Shown: piece by piece, positions 43,215 to 53,461 of the stretch
Numbering within the stretch: the first letter of the stretch is position 1
Layout: each line of letters opens with the position of its first letter
Assembly (NCBI RefSeq): GCF_002116905.1
Contig: NZ_CP015118.1
Coordinates: 2,976,001-3,040,000, forward strand
DNA: 64,000 nt
Direction: 5' to 3'
DNA from: Piscinibacter gummiphilus
Lineage (GTDB): Bacteria; Pseudomonadota; Gammaproteobacteria; Burkholderiales; Burkholderiaceae_C
Notes under the pieces: model-generated
Told to the model about the DNA's origin: nothing
What the model saw: the letters and a program-made list of their open reading frames with translations, nothing else
Database searches by the model: none
Position numbers and translations under genes: made by a program

Positions 43215-45272
43215 TCAACGGGCCGTGCCGGGCGGTGGCGCGAGCGACTGCAGGCGGCGGCGGCGGTGCTGCTCCACCTCGCGCATCTGCACCAGCAGCT
43301 GCGGGTCGGTGGCGGCGCGCCGGCTGAGGTCTTCCAGCTGTGCCTTCAGGGCCTGCACCCACAGCGCGTCGACGGCCTTGCGCAGGTCGGCGAAGGCCGC
43401 CTCGCCCTGGGCGGCATCGGCCGTCACCAGACGCGCCACGAAGCCGGCCCACTCCGTCTCGCGGATGGCGGGCTCCAGTTCGGCCCAGGTCACGGCGCCG
43501 TGGTCGTGGAGGTGGCGTTCGATCCACGCCGACAGCGGGCCGTACGGGGCAGGCAGCTTGTGCAGCAGGTCGTGGTCGCCGGCGTCGAGCTGCTCCCACC
43601 ACCCGATGCTCAGCAGCAGCATGCGCAGGGCCGCGTCGGCGGTGCTGTCGGGCCGGGCGCGCGGCAGGCCCGAGCCTTCCTCGGGCGGCTTGCGGTTCCA
43701 GGGCTTGTCACCCCACGACTTGTTGGGCGTCCAGGGCTTCTTGTCCTTGCCGGCCCAGGGCTTGTTGCCCCGGCCCTGCCAGCCGCCGCCTTCGCCGCCC
43801 CCCTGCGCCGTGCCCTGGCCTCCGGTGGGGTCGAAGCTGTCGGGGTCGAAGTCGGACGAGGGTTCGTAGGACCAGGGGGCGTCGTCCGGTGGTGGGCCGC
43901 CGCGGTCGTCCTGGCCCGCGTCGCGCGGCGGGCGCGAACGGCCGCCGCCCGCACGGGACTGCGCCTGGGCCTGCGCGGCCCACAGGCGGTTCAGGTCGTC
44001 GGTGGTGAGCCCGGCGGCCTGGGCGAGGTCGCCCAGCAGTTGCATCTTCAACGCGCCCTCGGGCAGCGCGTGCCACAGCGGCTTGGCCTGGGCGAGCAGG
44101 CGGGCGCGGCCTTCGGCGCTGTCGGTGTCGCAGCCCTCGCGGGCCGCCTCGATCAGCTGGCGCGACAGCGGCACGGCCTGGGCGACGTACTGCTCGAAAG
44201 CCTCGGCACCGTGTTCGCGCACGTACGAATCCGGGTCGTGTTCGGGCGGCAGGAACAGGAAGCGCACCGAGCGGGTGTCCGTGGCGAACGGCAGCGAGGC
44301 CTCGAGCGCGCGGCCGGCGGCACGGCGCCCGGCAGCGTCGCCGTCGAAGCTGAAGACGATGGACTCGGTGAAGCGGAAGAGCTTCTGCACGTGGTCGGCC
44401 GAGCAGGCAGTGCCGAGCGTGGCCACCGCGTTCGGGAAGCCGAGCTGGGCCAGCGCCACCACGTCCATGTAACCCTCGACCACGAGCGCGTAGCCGCGCT
44501 TGCGCAGGCCGGCGCGGGCCTCGTGCAGGCCGTACAGTTCCTTGCCCTTGTGGAAGACCGAGGTTTCGGGCGAGTTCAGGTACTTGGGTTCGCCCTTGTC
44601 GAGCACGCGCCCGCCGAACCCGATGACCTCGCCCTGCACGTTGCGGATCGGGAACATGATGCGGTCGCGGAAGCGGTCGTAGCGCTTCTTGTCGGCCTCG
44701 TTGTCGCCGGTCGCGATCACGAGGCCGCTTTCCTCGAGCAGCGGGTCGTCGTAGTGCGGGAACACGCTGGCGAGGCCCCGCCAGCCGTCGGGGGCGTAGC
44801 CGAGGCCGAACGCGGAGGCGATCTCGCCGGTGAGGCCGCGCCCGCGCAGGTAGTCGACGGCGCGCTTGTTGCCCTTGAGCTGCTTGCGGTAGCTGTCGCT
44901 CGCCTTGTGCAGCACGTCGGTCAGCGTGGCCTGGCGCTGCTTGAGCGCGGCGGCCTTCTCGCGCTCCTGCGGCGAGCGGTCGTCTTCCGGCACCGTCATG
45001 CCCACCTGCTGGGCCAGGTCGCGCACGGCCTCGACGAAGCCCATGCCCGAGTACGCCATCAGGAAACCGAGGGCGTTGCCGTGCACGCCGCAGCCGAAGC
45101 AGTGGTAGGTCTGGCGCGTGGCGCTGACCGTGAAGCTCGGGGACTTCTCGCCGTGGAAGGGGCACAGGCCCTTGTGGTTGATGCCGGCCTTCTTCAACTG
45201 GACGTAGCGGCCCACCACCTCGACGACGTCGACGCGGGACAGCATGTCCTGGACAAAGCTCTGTGGAATCAC
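43215..45272 (-). CDS. dnaG: DNA primase DnaG
   Basis: 685 residues. N-terminal zinc finger (CPFHGEKSPSF and YHCFGCG), TOPRIM/RNA-polymerase core with VVEGYMDVVAL and SFDGDAAGRRAA, and a C-terminal DnaB-binding domain about 570-680. Synthesises RNA primers for replication. The linker between core and C-terminal domain (about 440-570) is unusually long and low-complexity, with repeated Lys-Pro-Trp/Lys-Ser-Trp units (NKPW, KKPW, NKSW, DKPW). Confidence 0.97.
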   Translation of the reverse strand: MIPQSFVQDMLSRVDVVEVVGRYVQLKKAGINHKGLCPFHGEKSPSFTVSATRQTYHCFGCGVHGNALGFLMAYSGMGFVEAVRDLAQQVGMTVPEDDRSPQEREKAAALKQRQATLTDVLHKASDSYRKQLKGNKRAVDYLRGRGLTGEIASAFGLGYAPDGWRGLASVFPHYDDPLLEESGLVIATGDNEADKKRYDRFRDRIMFPIRNVQGEVIGFGGRVLDKGEPKYLNSPETSVFHKGKELYGLHEARAGLRKRGYALVVEGYMDVVALAQLGFPNAVATLGTACSADHVQKLFRFTESIVFSFDGDAAGRRAAGRALEASLPFATDTRSVRFLFLPPEHDPDSYVREHGAEAFEQYVAQAVPLSRQLIEAAREGCDTDSAEGRARLLAQAKPLWHALPEGALKMQLLGDLAQAAGLTTDDLNRLWAAQAQAQSRAGGGRSRPPRDAGQDDRGGPPPDDAPWSYEPSSDFDPDSFDPTGGQGTAQGGGEGGGWQGRGNKPWAGKDKKPWTPNKSWGDKPWNRKPPEEGSGLPRARPDSTADAALRMLLLSIGWWEQLDAGDHDLLHKLPAPYGPLSAWIERHLHDHGAVTWAELEPAIRETEWAGFVARLVTADAAQGEAAFADLRKAVDALWVQALKAQLEDLSRRAATDPQLLVQMREVEQHRRRRLQSLAPPPGTAR

Positions 45273-45320
45273 GGGATCAGTCTAGCGGGCCGGGAGAGGC
45301 GGGGAGGGAGGGTGGCCCCA

Positions 45321-45348
45321 AGAAAAACGCCGCCCGAAAGGGGCGGCG
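45321..45348 (-). terminator. Rho-independent terminator of the H-NS-like gene
   Basis: 8-bp stem CGCCGCCC/GGGCGGCG with a 5-base loop (45328-45348), followed on the - strand by TTTTTCTT. It lies about 30 bases after the stop codon. Confidence 0.9.
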
Positions 45349-45379
45349 AAGTTCTTGGGGGACGGAGAAACTCTGGGCT

Positions 45380-45685
45380 TCAGACCGCGAAATCGCTCAG
45401 TTTCTTGCCGGAAGCCAAGGCCGCCTTCAACCATTTGGGTTGCAGGCCGCGACCGCTCCAACTGTCGCCGGTGGCAGCGTTGCGGTATTTCGCGGCGACC
45501 TTGCCGCCTTTCGGTGCACCCGAGCGGCCGGTGCTTTTTGCAGCGAGGTCGGCAGCCGTCAACCCGTATTCAGCCATCAGGGCCTTGACCTTTGCGACGG
45601 CATCGCTGCGCTCACGTTTCTGAGTGCTTTCGATTTCCTGTTCGAGGGCCGCTTTGCGGGCCAGCAAGTCTTGGAGCGTGCTCAT
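45380..45685 (-). CDS. H-NS-family nucleoid protein
   Basis: 101 residues from the ATG at 45685 with GGAAGGA upstream. N-terminal coiled coil (TLQDLLARKAALEQEIESTQ) for oligomerisation and C-terminal DNA-binding domain with the YRNAATGDSWSGRGLQPKWL pattern, the betaproteobacterial H-NS/BpH3 form of the AT-hook-like loop. It silences AT-rich and foreign DNA. Monocistronic with its own terminator. Confidence 0.92.
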   Translation of the reverse strand: MSTLQDLLARKAALEQEIESTQKRERSDAVAKVKALMAEYGLTAADLAAKSTGRSGAPKGGKVAAKYRNAATGDSWSGRGLQPKWLKAALASGKKLSDFAV

Positions 45686-45817
45686 GGATATTCCTTCCAG
45701 TCGATGGGGCAGCACCGGCTGCTGCAAACCCGCATTCTAGGGGAAGGCCCTCGCGCTTGGCGAGGGATATTCACGGGCAAAGGGAATTTCCCAACGGTGT
45801 AAAGGAATATGAACTGG

Positions 45818-46090
45818 TCAGGCCGACGGCGGGACATACCCGGCCGGTTGTTCCGCGCCTTCGCCGAAGAAAAAGCGTTCCATCTGGCGGGCGAGGTATT
45901 GGCGGGCGCGCTGGTCGGCCAGGTTCAGGCGGTTTTCGTTGACGAGCATGGTCTGGTGCTTCATCCACGCGGCCCAGGCTTCCTTGCTGACTTCGTTGTA
46001 GATGCGCTTGCCCAGTTCACCGGGATAGGGGGCGAAATCGAGGCCGTCGGCCTCCTTCTTCAGGTAGACGCATTGGACGGTGCGGGCCAT
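45818..46090 (-). CDS. yggX: Fe(II)-trafficking/oxidative damage protection protein YggX
   Basis: 90 residues, full family length: MARTVQCVYLKKEADGLDF with the conserved Cys7, PYPGELGKRIYNEVSKEAW and MLVNENRLNLADQRARQYL. Protects iron-sulfur proteins from oxidative damage. GAGG stands 9 bases before the ATG. Located 60 bases after argA on the same strand. Confidence 0.95.
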   Translation of the reverse strand: MARTVQCVYLKKEADGLDFAPYPGELGKRIYNEVSKEAWAAWMKHQTMLVNENRLNLADQRARQYLARQMERFFFGEGAEQPAGYVPPSA

Positions 46091-46149
46091 GGTGTTTTTC
46101 CTCGGAGAGATGGGGTGAATGAGGTGAGGGGCGCGGGACGGTGGGGCGG

Positions 46150-47490
<1,341 letters not shown>

Positions 47491-47549
47491 GGCCGCTCGG
47501 ATTTCAGTGGACGCTTTGGAATAATCTGCGATTTTTGCACGAAGGGCCG

Positions 47550-50500
47550 ATGTCAGTTTCTCCCCGCCGCGGTAACCCGGACGCACCCAAGCCGGTGGTC
47601 GCCAACCCGATCCCGCCGATCACCTTTCCCGACGCGCTGCCGGTCTCCGGCCGGCGCGACGAGATCGCGCAGGCCATCGAGGCCCACCAGGTCGTCATCG
47701 TCTGCGGCGAGACCGGTTCGGGCAAGACCACGCAGCTGCCCAAGATCGCGCTGGCCCTGGGCCGGGGCAAGGGCGCGGGGGGGCGCGGGCTGATCGGCCA
47801 CACCCAGCCGCGGCGCATCGCCGCGTCCAGCGTGGCCAAGCGCATCGCCCAGGAGCTGAACACGCCCCTCGGCGAACACGTGGGCTTCAAGGTGCGGTTC
47901 CAGGACCGCCTGTCCGCCGGCGCCAGCGTCAAGCTGATGACCGACGGCATCCTGCTCGCCGAGACCCAGACCGACCCGCTGCTCAAGGCGTACGACACGC
48001 TGATCATCGACGAGGCCCACGAACGCAGCCTCAACATCGACTTCCTGCTCGGCTACCTGCGGCAGATCCTGCCGCGCCGGCCCGACCTGAAGGTCATCGT
48101 CACGTCGGCCACCATCGACGCCGACCGGTTCGCGCAGCACTTCGCATCGCGCCACGGGCCCGCGCCGGTGATCCAGGTCTCCGGCCGCCTGTTCCCGGTG
48201 GAACAGCGCTGGCGCCCGTTCGAGGAGAGCCGCGAGTACGGCCTGAACGACGCCATCGGCGACGCCGTCACCGAACTGTGGCGCGAGGGCAGCGGCGACG
48301 TGCTGGTGTTCCTGCCCGGCGAACGCGAGATCCGCGAGGCCGCCGAACACCTGCGCCGCAACCACCCGCCCGGCGTGGAGGTGGTGCCGCTGTTCGCCCG
48401 CCTGAGCCAGCAGGAGCAGGACATGGTGTTCGAGCCGCACAGCGCGCGGCGCATCGTGTTGGCCACCAACGTGGCCGAGACCTCGCTCACGGTGCCCGGC
48501 ATCCAGTACGTGATCGACGCGGGCACCGCCCGCGTGAAGCGCTACAGCTACCGCAACAAGGTCGAGCAGCTGCAGATCGAGCCGGTGAGCCAGGCCGCCG
48601 CCAACCAGCGCGCCGGCCGCTGCGGCCGCGTCAGCAACGGCATCTGCATCCGGCTCTACGACGAGAAGGACTTCGCCGGGCGCCCGCGGTTCACCGATCC
48701 CGAGATCCTGCGGTCCTCGCTCGCGGGCGTGATCCTGCGGATGATGTCGCTGCACCTGGGCCTCGTCGAAGACTTCCCGTTCATCGAGCCGCCCCCGCGC
48801 CGCGCCATCGCCGACGGCTACCAGCTGCTCAACGAGCTGGGCGCGGTCGACGAGCAGAACGAGATCACCCCGGTGGGCCGCGAGCTCGCGAAGCTGCCGC
48901 TCGACCCGCGCGTGGGCCGCATGATCCTCGAGGCGCGCAACCGCGAGGCGCTGGCCGAGGTGCTCGTGATCGCCTCGGCCCTGAGCGTGCAGGACGTGCG
49001 CGACCGGCCGCTCGAACACCAGCAGGCCGCCGACACCGCCCACAAGAAGTTCGACGACGAACGGTCCGAGTTCGTGGGCACGCTCAAGCTGTGGAAGTGG
49101 CTCGAGGACACGCGCGGCGGCCATGGCGAACACAAGCTGTCCCACCGCAAGCAGGAGCAGCAGCTGCGCGAGAGCTTCATCTCGCCCCGCCGCGTGCGCG
49201 AATGGCGCGACATCCACTCGCAGCTGCACACCGTGGTGGCCGAGCACAAGTGGCGCCTGAACACCCAGCCGGCCACCTACGAGCAGCTGCACCTCGCGAT
49301 GCTCGCGGGCCTGCTCGGCAACATCGGCCTGAAGAGCGACGACGAGGACTGGTACCTCGGCGCGCGCGGCATCAAGTTCTACAAGCACCCCGGCGCGAAC
49401 CTCAGCAAGAAGCCGGGCCGCTGGATCGTCGCGGCCGAACTCGTCGAGACCACGCGCCTGTTCGGCCGCGGCATCGCGGGCATCGAGCCGCAGTGGCTGC
49501 CGGGCATCGCCGGGCACCTGATCAAGACGCAGCTGCTCGAGCCCCACTGGGAGAAGAAGGCCGCCGAGGTGGTCGCGCTCGAACGCGCCACGCTGTACGG
49601 CATCGTGATCTATGCGAACCGCCGCGTGAACTTCGGCAACGTCGACCCGGCGGCCGCGCGCGAGATCTTCATCCGCGAGGCGCTGGTGGAGGGCGATTGG
49701 GAGACCCGCCTGCCGTTCCTCGCCGCGAACCGCAAGCTGATCGCGCAGGTGGAAGAGCTCGAGCACAAGTCGCGCCGCCAGGACGTGCTGGTCGACGACG
49801 ACCTGATCTACGCGTTCTACAGCCAGCACCTGCCGAACGACGTGTTCAGCGGCACCACGCTCGAACGCTGGTACCGCGAGGAGACGAAACGCAACCCGAA
49901 GGTGCTGCAGCTCACCCGCGAGGAGCTGATGCGGCACGAGGCCGCCGGCATCACCACGGCCGCGTTCCCGAAGACGCTGCGCCTGGGCGGGGTCGACTGC
50001 ACCACCACGTACCTGCACGAGCCGGGCGACCCGAAGGACGGGGTCACGGTGACGGTGCCGCTGTTCGCGCTGAACCAGGTCAACGACGAGCGCTGCGAAT
50101 GGCTCGTGCCGGGCATGCTGAAGGACAAGGTGCTGGCCCTCGTGAAAAGCCTGCACCAGCGGCCGCGCTCGCGCCTCGTGCCGCTGCCCGAGTTCGCCGA
50201 GTCGTTCGTGACGGGCATCCGCGAGGCCGGCACGTTCGGGGGCGGCTCGCTCGTGGACGCGCTGCTCAAGGTCGTGCGCGACCGCACCCAGCTCGACATC
50301 AAGCGCGCCGACTTCAAGCTCGACCAGCTGCCGCCGCACCTGTTCATGAACTTCCGCGTGGTCGACGACAACGGTCGCCAGCTCGGGACCGGACGCAACA
50401 TCGCCGCGCTCAAGGCCGAACTCGGCGGGCAGGCGCGCTCGGCCTTCCAGGCGCTGGCCGCGCTGCGGCCCACGGTGGCGGCCGCGCCCAAGGTCGAGGT

Positions 50501-51434
50501 GACCGCCGGCCCGAGCCGCGAGGCACCAGGGCGCGCGGCCCCGCCGGTGAAGGCGCCTGCGCCCGCGCCGGCCACGCCGGCCGCCGAGGTGAAACACACC
50601 GACTGGACCTTCGGCGAACTGCCGGAGCTGATGGAGGTGCGCCGCGGCAACCAGACGCTCGTGGGCTTCCCGGCCCTGATCGACCGGGGCGACCACGTCG
50701 TGGTCGAGGTGTTCGACGAACCCGACGTCGCCGCGTCGCGCCACCGCGCGGGCCTGCGCCGGCTCGTTGCGCTGCAGATCCGCGATGCGCTGAAGTACCT
50801 CGAGAAGAACATCCCCGACCTGCAGAAGATGGCTGCGCTCTACATGAACGTGGGCACGGTCGACGAACTGCGTTCGCAGATCGTCGACCTCGCGCTCGAC
50901 CGCGCCTTCCTCGCCGACCCGCTGCCCGCCGACGCGGCCGCGTTCCGCAAGCGCATCGACGAAGGGCGAGGGCGCCTCACGCTGATCGCCAACGAGATCG
51001 CGCGCAGCGTGGGCACCGTGCTCACGGAGTTCGCCGCGGCCAGCCGCAAGCTGAAGGACGCGCGGGCGCCGAAGGACGTGAACGACGACATCGTCGCGCA
51101 CCTCGGCCGCCTGCTGCCGAAACGGTTCGTGGCCGCCACGCCGTGGGCGCAGCTCGCCCACCTGCCGCGGTACCTGAAGGCCGTGACGATGCGGCTCGAC
51201 AAGTACCGCGCCGATCCGGCCCGCGATGCGGCGCGCCTGGCCGAACTGCGGCCGCTGGAGCAGCGCTACCTGCGGCTGCTGGCGGATCGCAAGGGCGTGC
51301 ACGACGCGCGGCTCGACGAGTTCCGCTGGCTGCTGGAGGAGCTGCGCGTGAGCCTGTTCGCTCAGGAGTTGCGCACGCCGCAGCCGGTCAGCGTGAAGCG
51401 CCTCGAGAAGACCTGGGCGCAGCTGAGCGCCTGA
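47550..51434 (+). CDS. hrpA: DEAH-box ATP-dependent RNA helicase HrpA
   Basis: 1294 residues, family length. Motif I GETGSGKTTQ, Ia THTQPRRIAA-like segment, II DEAH, III TSATIDADRF, V-VI TSLTVPGI and QRAGRCGR, then the HA2/OB-fold region and the long C-terminal domain (DUF3418) typical of bacterial HrpA (TDWTFGELPELMEV). Acts in ribosome collision rescue and mRNA processing; despite its name it has nothing to do with the hrp secretion genes. GAAGGG precedes the ATG; a TTG 15 bases upstream is less likely. Confidence 0.97.
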   Translation: MSVSPRRGNPDAPKPVVANPIPPITFPDALPVSGRRDEIAQAIEAHQVVIVCGETGSGKTTQLPKIALALGRGKGAGGRGLIGHTQPRRIAASSVAKRIAQELNTPLGEHVGFKVRFQDRLSAGASVKLMTDGILLAETQTDPLLKAYDTLIIDEAHERSLNIDFLLGYLRQILPRRPDLKVIVTSATIDADRFAQHFASRHGPAPVIQVSGRLFPVEQRWRPFEESREYGLNDAIGDAVTELWREGSGDVLVFLPGEREIREAAEHLRRNHPPGVEVVPLFARLSQQEQDMVFEPHSARRIVLATNVAETSLTVPGIQYVIDAGTARVKRYSYRNKVEQLQIEPVSQAAANQRAGRCGRVSNGICIRLYDEKDFAGRPRFTDPEILRSSLAGVILRMMSLHLGLVEDFPFIEPPPRRAIADGYQLLNELGAVDEQNEITPVGRELAKLPLDPRVGRMILEARNREALAEVLVIASALSVQDVRDRPLEHQQAADTAHKKFDDERSEFVGTLKLWKWLEDTRGGHGEHKLSHRKQEQQLRESFISPRRVREWRDIHSQLHTVVAEHKWRLNTQPATYEQLHLAMLAGLLGNIGLKSDDEDWYLGARGIKFYKHPGANLSKKPGRWIVAAELVETTRLFGRGIAGIEPQWLPGIAGHLIKTQLLEPHWEKKAAEVVALERATLYGIVIYANRRVNFGNVDPAAAREIFIREALVEGDWETRLPFLAANRKLIAQVEELEHKSRRQDVLVDDDLIYAFYSQHLPNDVFSGTTLERWYREETKRNPKVLQLTREELMRHEAAGITTAAFPKTLRLGGVDCTTTYLHEPGDPKDGVTVTVPLFALNQVNDERCEWLVPGMLKDKVLALVKSLHQRPRSRLVPLPEFAESFVTGIREAGTFGGGSLVDALLKVVRDRTQLDIKRADFKLDQLPPHLFMNFRVVDDNGRQLGTGRNIAALKAELGGQARSAFQALAALRPTVAAAPKVEVTAGPSREAPGRAAPPVKAPAPAPATPAAEVKHTDWTFGELPELMEVRRGNQTLVGFPALIDRGDHVVVEVFDEPDVAASRHRAGLRRLVALQIRDALKYLEKNIPDLQKMAALYMNVGTVDELRSQIVDLALDRAFLADPLPADAAAFRKRIDEGRGRLTLIANEIARSVGTVLTEFAAASRKLKDARAPKDVNDDIVAHLGRLLPKRFVAATPWAQLAHLPRYLKAVTMRLDKYRADPARDAARLAELRPLEQRYLRLLADRKGVHDARLDEFRWLLEELRVSLFAQELRTPQPVSVKRLEKTWAQLSA

Positions 51435-51474
51435 CCCGGTCGACGGGGCATCCGCTCCGCCGTAGGATGGGGAC

Positions 51475-51957
51475 ATGACGACCGACCTCATCCCGGCGGG
51501 CCCCGAGCAGATCGAGGCCATCGCCCGCGAAAGCCGCCAGCTCGTGACGAAACGCGCGCTGCTGGCGGCGGGTGTGGCCGTGCTGCCCGTGCCGGGCCTC
51601 GACTGGCTCGCCGACGTCAGCGTGCTGATGAAGGTGATCCCCGAGATCAGCCAGCGTTTCGGCCTGTCGCAGGAACAGCTGGCGCGCCTGTCGCCGGACC
51701 GCCGCGTGGCCGTCTACAAGGCCTTGTCGGCGGTGGGCAGTGTGCTGGCGGGGCGCCTCGTCACGCGCACGCTGATCCTGCGTGCGCTGCGGCTCGTGGG
51801 CGTGCGGCTCAGCGCGCAGCAGGTGGCGAAGTTCGTGCCCATCGCGGGCCAGGCCGTCTCGGCGGTGCTCACGTTCGGGGCGTTGAAGTACGTGTGCGAA
51901 CTGCACATCCGGCAGTGCATGGCGGTGGCCCGCGAGATTCATCCCGAGGCCACCTGA
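51475..51957 (+). CDS. Conserved hypothetical protein with hydrophobic helices
   Basis: 160 residues. I do not recognise it firmly. There are hydrophobic helices around 27-42 (ALLAAGVAVLPVPGLDWL) and 125-140 (AVSAVLTFGALKYV), separated by an amphipathic region, a pattern seen in YcjF/DUF697-like membrane-associated proteins. It lies 40 bases after hrpA and just before two tRNA genes; a common transcript with hrpA is possible. Confidence 0.7.
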   Translation: MTTDLIPAGPEQIEAIARESRQLVTKRALLAAGVAVLPVPGLDWLADVSVLMKVIPEISQRFGLSQEQLARLSPDRRVAVYKALSAVGSVLAGRLVTRTLILRALRLVGVRLSAQQVAKFVPIAGQAVSAVLTFGALKYVCELHIRQCMAVAREIHPEAT

Positions 51958-51981
51958 TTCCCGGGTTAGAATCTGAGGCTT

Positions 51982-52058
51982 CGGGGCGTAGCGCAGCCTG
52001 GTAGCGCACCTGGTTTGGGACCAGGTGGTCGTGAGTTCGAATCCCACCGCCCCGACCA
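51982..52058 (+). tRNA. tRNA-Pro (anticodon TGG)
   Basis: 77 bases with encoded CCA. Acceptor stem CGGGGCG/CGCCCCG, anticodon stem CCTGG/CCAGG around loop TTTGGGA giving anticodon TGG, and T-arm with GTTCGAATC. All four arms form. Confidence 0.97.
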
Positions 52059-52111
52059 ATCACCCATCTTTCCTGCTCGTTCGTCCCAGCCGGTCCTCGC
52101 ACTGGCGCCAC

Positions 52112-52188
52112 GCGCCGGTAGCTCAACCGGATAGAGCACCAGCCTTCTAAGCTGGGGGTTGCGGGTTCGATTCCTGCCCGGCGCGCCA
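52112..52188 (+). tRNA. tRNA-Arg (anticodon TCT)
   Basis: 77 bases with encoded CCA. Acceptor stem GCGCCGG/CCGGCGC, anticodon stem CCAGC/GCTGG around CTTCTAA giving TCT, T-arm GGTTCGATTCC. Follows tRNA-Pro after 53 bases and is probably co-transcribed. It reads the rare codons AGA/AGG. Confidence 0.97.
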
Positions 52189-52498
52189 ACACGATGCCCC
52201 CCAGTCGGCTTGCGCCTCCTGCCCCCATGGGGCGCCCCGGGTCGGCCGGGAGACCCGTCCTCGCGGGTGGCTTGATCTGCGGCTTCGCTTCGCTCGCCTT
52301 CCGCGTTCTCGGTTCGGGGCATCGCTCGCTTCGCGCGCTCGCCCAAACACTCATCGTCATCCCGGCGGAGGCCGGGACCCTGCGCTTTTGCGTGTCAGCC
52401 GTTGCCGACAGGAGCCGGCGCCGTTCGCTGATGGCCCGCGCCTCGGTGGAGCCCCAGCATGGACCCAAGCGAGTTTTTCCGTCCTTCTGGAGCTTGTC
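52189..52498 (+). other. Intergenic region after the tRNA genes
   Basis: 310 bases without a real gene. It holds a CTTCGCTTCGCTCGCC/CTCGCTTCGCGCGCTCGCC pyrimidine-rich dispersed-repeat-like stretch (52280-52345) and the REP-like palindrome listed separately. 3' ends of tRNA genes are common integration points, but I see no integrase and no duplicated tRNA end in the window. Confidence 0.5.
52351..52380. repeat. REP-like palindromic element
   Basis: CGTCATCCCGGC-GGAG-GCCGGGACCC: a 7-bp stem TCCCGGC/GCCGGGA (52360-52366 with 52371-52377) preceded by CGTCA. This form (CGTCAT-CCCGGC-GCCGGGA) is the classic dispersed extragenic palindrome of many beta- and gammaproteobacteria. Only one copy is in this window. 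Confidence 0.6.
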
Positions 52499-52702
52499 AT
52501 GTCCAACGAATCGGATGCCTTCGACCCCACGGCGTCGGAGATGGAGGCGCTCAGGCGCCTCGAGCAGGGTGTGGTGCAGATCGACACGGGGCTATTGGCC
52601 TCGCCGTCGGAGCGGCTGGTCGACCTAGGCTTCGTGGCGACCACGGCGGAGGGCGAGCCCGCGCTGACGGCGCGGGGGCTCGCGCTCGTGCGGCACCACT
52701 GA
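52499..52702 (+). CDS. Small hypothetical protein (67 residues)
   Basis: Starts at the ATG at 52499 with GGAG 7 bases upstream. Acidic N-terminus, a helix EMEALRRLEQG, and a C-terminal part (ERLVDLGFVATTAEGEPALTARGLALVR) that resembles a small winged-helix wing. High GC3 and good start support a real gene. It ends next to the convergent GST stop. Function unknown. Confidence 0.65.
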   Translation: MSNESDAFDPTASEMEALRRLEQGVVQIDTGLLASPSERLVDLGFVATTAEGEPALTARGLALVRHH

Positions 52703-53398
52703 TCAGCGGCGCTGGTACTGCTGCTTGCCGAAGAGGATGTCGCGGGCCTTGTCGTCCGTGAGGGGGCGCGACGAGTTCGTGCTGAGCACCTCGACGCCGC
52801 GCTGCACGGCGGGGCGGGCGGCGATCTCGTCGAACCAGCCCTTGAGGTGCGGGAAGTCGGCCCAGTCGATGCCCTGGTTCTTCCACGAGCGCAGCCACGG
52901 GAACACCGCGATGTCGGCGATGGAGTAGTCCTGGCCGCCGAGGTACTTCGACTTCGACAGGCGGCGGTCCATGACGCCGTAGAGGCGCGCGGCCTCGTTG
53001 GTGTAGCGGTCGATCGCGTAGCCGATCTTCTCGGGCGCGTAGATGCGGAAGTGGTGGGTCTGGCCGAGCATCGGCCCCACGCCGCCCATCTGGAACATCA
53101 GCCACTGCAGCACCTCGTACTTCGCAGTGGTGCCCTGGGGCAGGAACTTGCCCGTCTTGCCCGCGAGGTACAGCAGGATGGCGCCCGACTCGAACAGCGA
53201 AATGGGCTCGCCTTCGGGTCCCTCGGGGTCTACGATGGCGGGGATCTTGTTGTTCGGACTGATGCGGAGGAAGTCCGGCTTGAACTGGTCGCCCGTGCCG
53301 ATGTTGACCGGGTGGACGTGGTACGGGAGGCCGCATTCCTCCAGCATGATGTGAACCTTGTGCCCGTTGGGGGTGGGCCACGAATACACTTCGATCAT
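52703..53398 (-). CDS. Glutathione S-transferase family disulfide reductase (YfcG type)
   Basis: 231 residues. N-terminal thioredoxin-like domain with PTPNGHKVHIMLEE and the glutathione-binding SPNNKIPAIVD and LFESGAILLYLA, then an all-helical domain (SIADIAVFPWL). Matches Nu-class YfcG/YghU, which have disulfide-bond oxidoreductase activity with glutathione. GGAGGAG precedes the ATG. Confidence 0.93.
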   Translation of the reverse strand: MIEVYSWPTPNGHKVHIMLEECGLPYHVHPVNIGTGDQFKPDFLRISPNNKIPAIVDPEGPEGEPISLFESGAILLYLAGKTGKFLPQGTTAKYEVLQWLMFQMGGVGPMLGQTHHFRIYAPEKIGYAIDRYTNEAARLYGVMDRRLSKSKYLGGQDYSIADIAVFPWLRSWKNQGIDWADFPHLKGWFDEIAARPAVQRGVEVLSTNSSRPLTDDKARDILFGKQQYQRR

Positions 53399-53461
53399 TC
53401 TCGGGTCTCCTCCGACACGACCATGTGCCGACCGCGCCACTCTAGATGAAGCCGACCATTC

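Noticed and set aside
47550..51434. hrpA as part of the hrp secretion system
   Set aside because: This is the DEAH RNA helicase HrpA (helicase-related protein), identified by its motifs; the shared name with hypersensitive-response genes is coincidence.
51982..52498. tRNA-associated genomic island boundary
   Set aside because: No integrase, no repeated tRNA 3' end and no composition change follow; only a REP-like palindrome is present.
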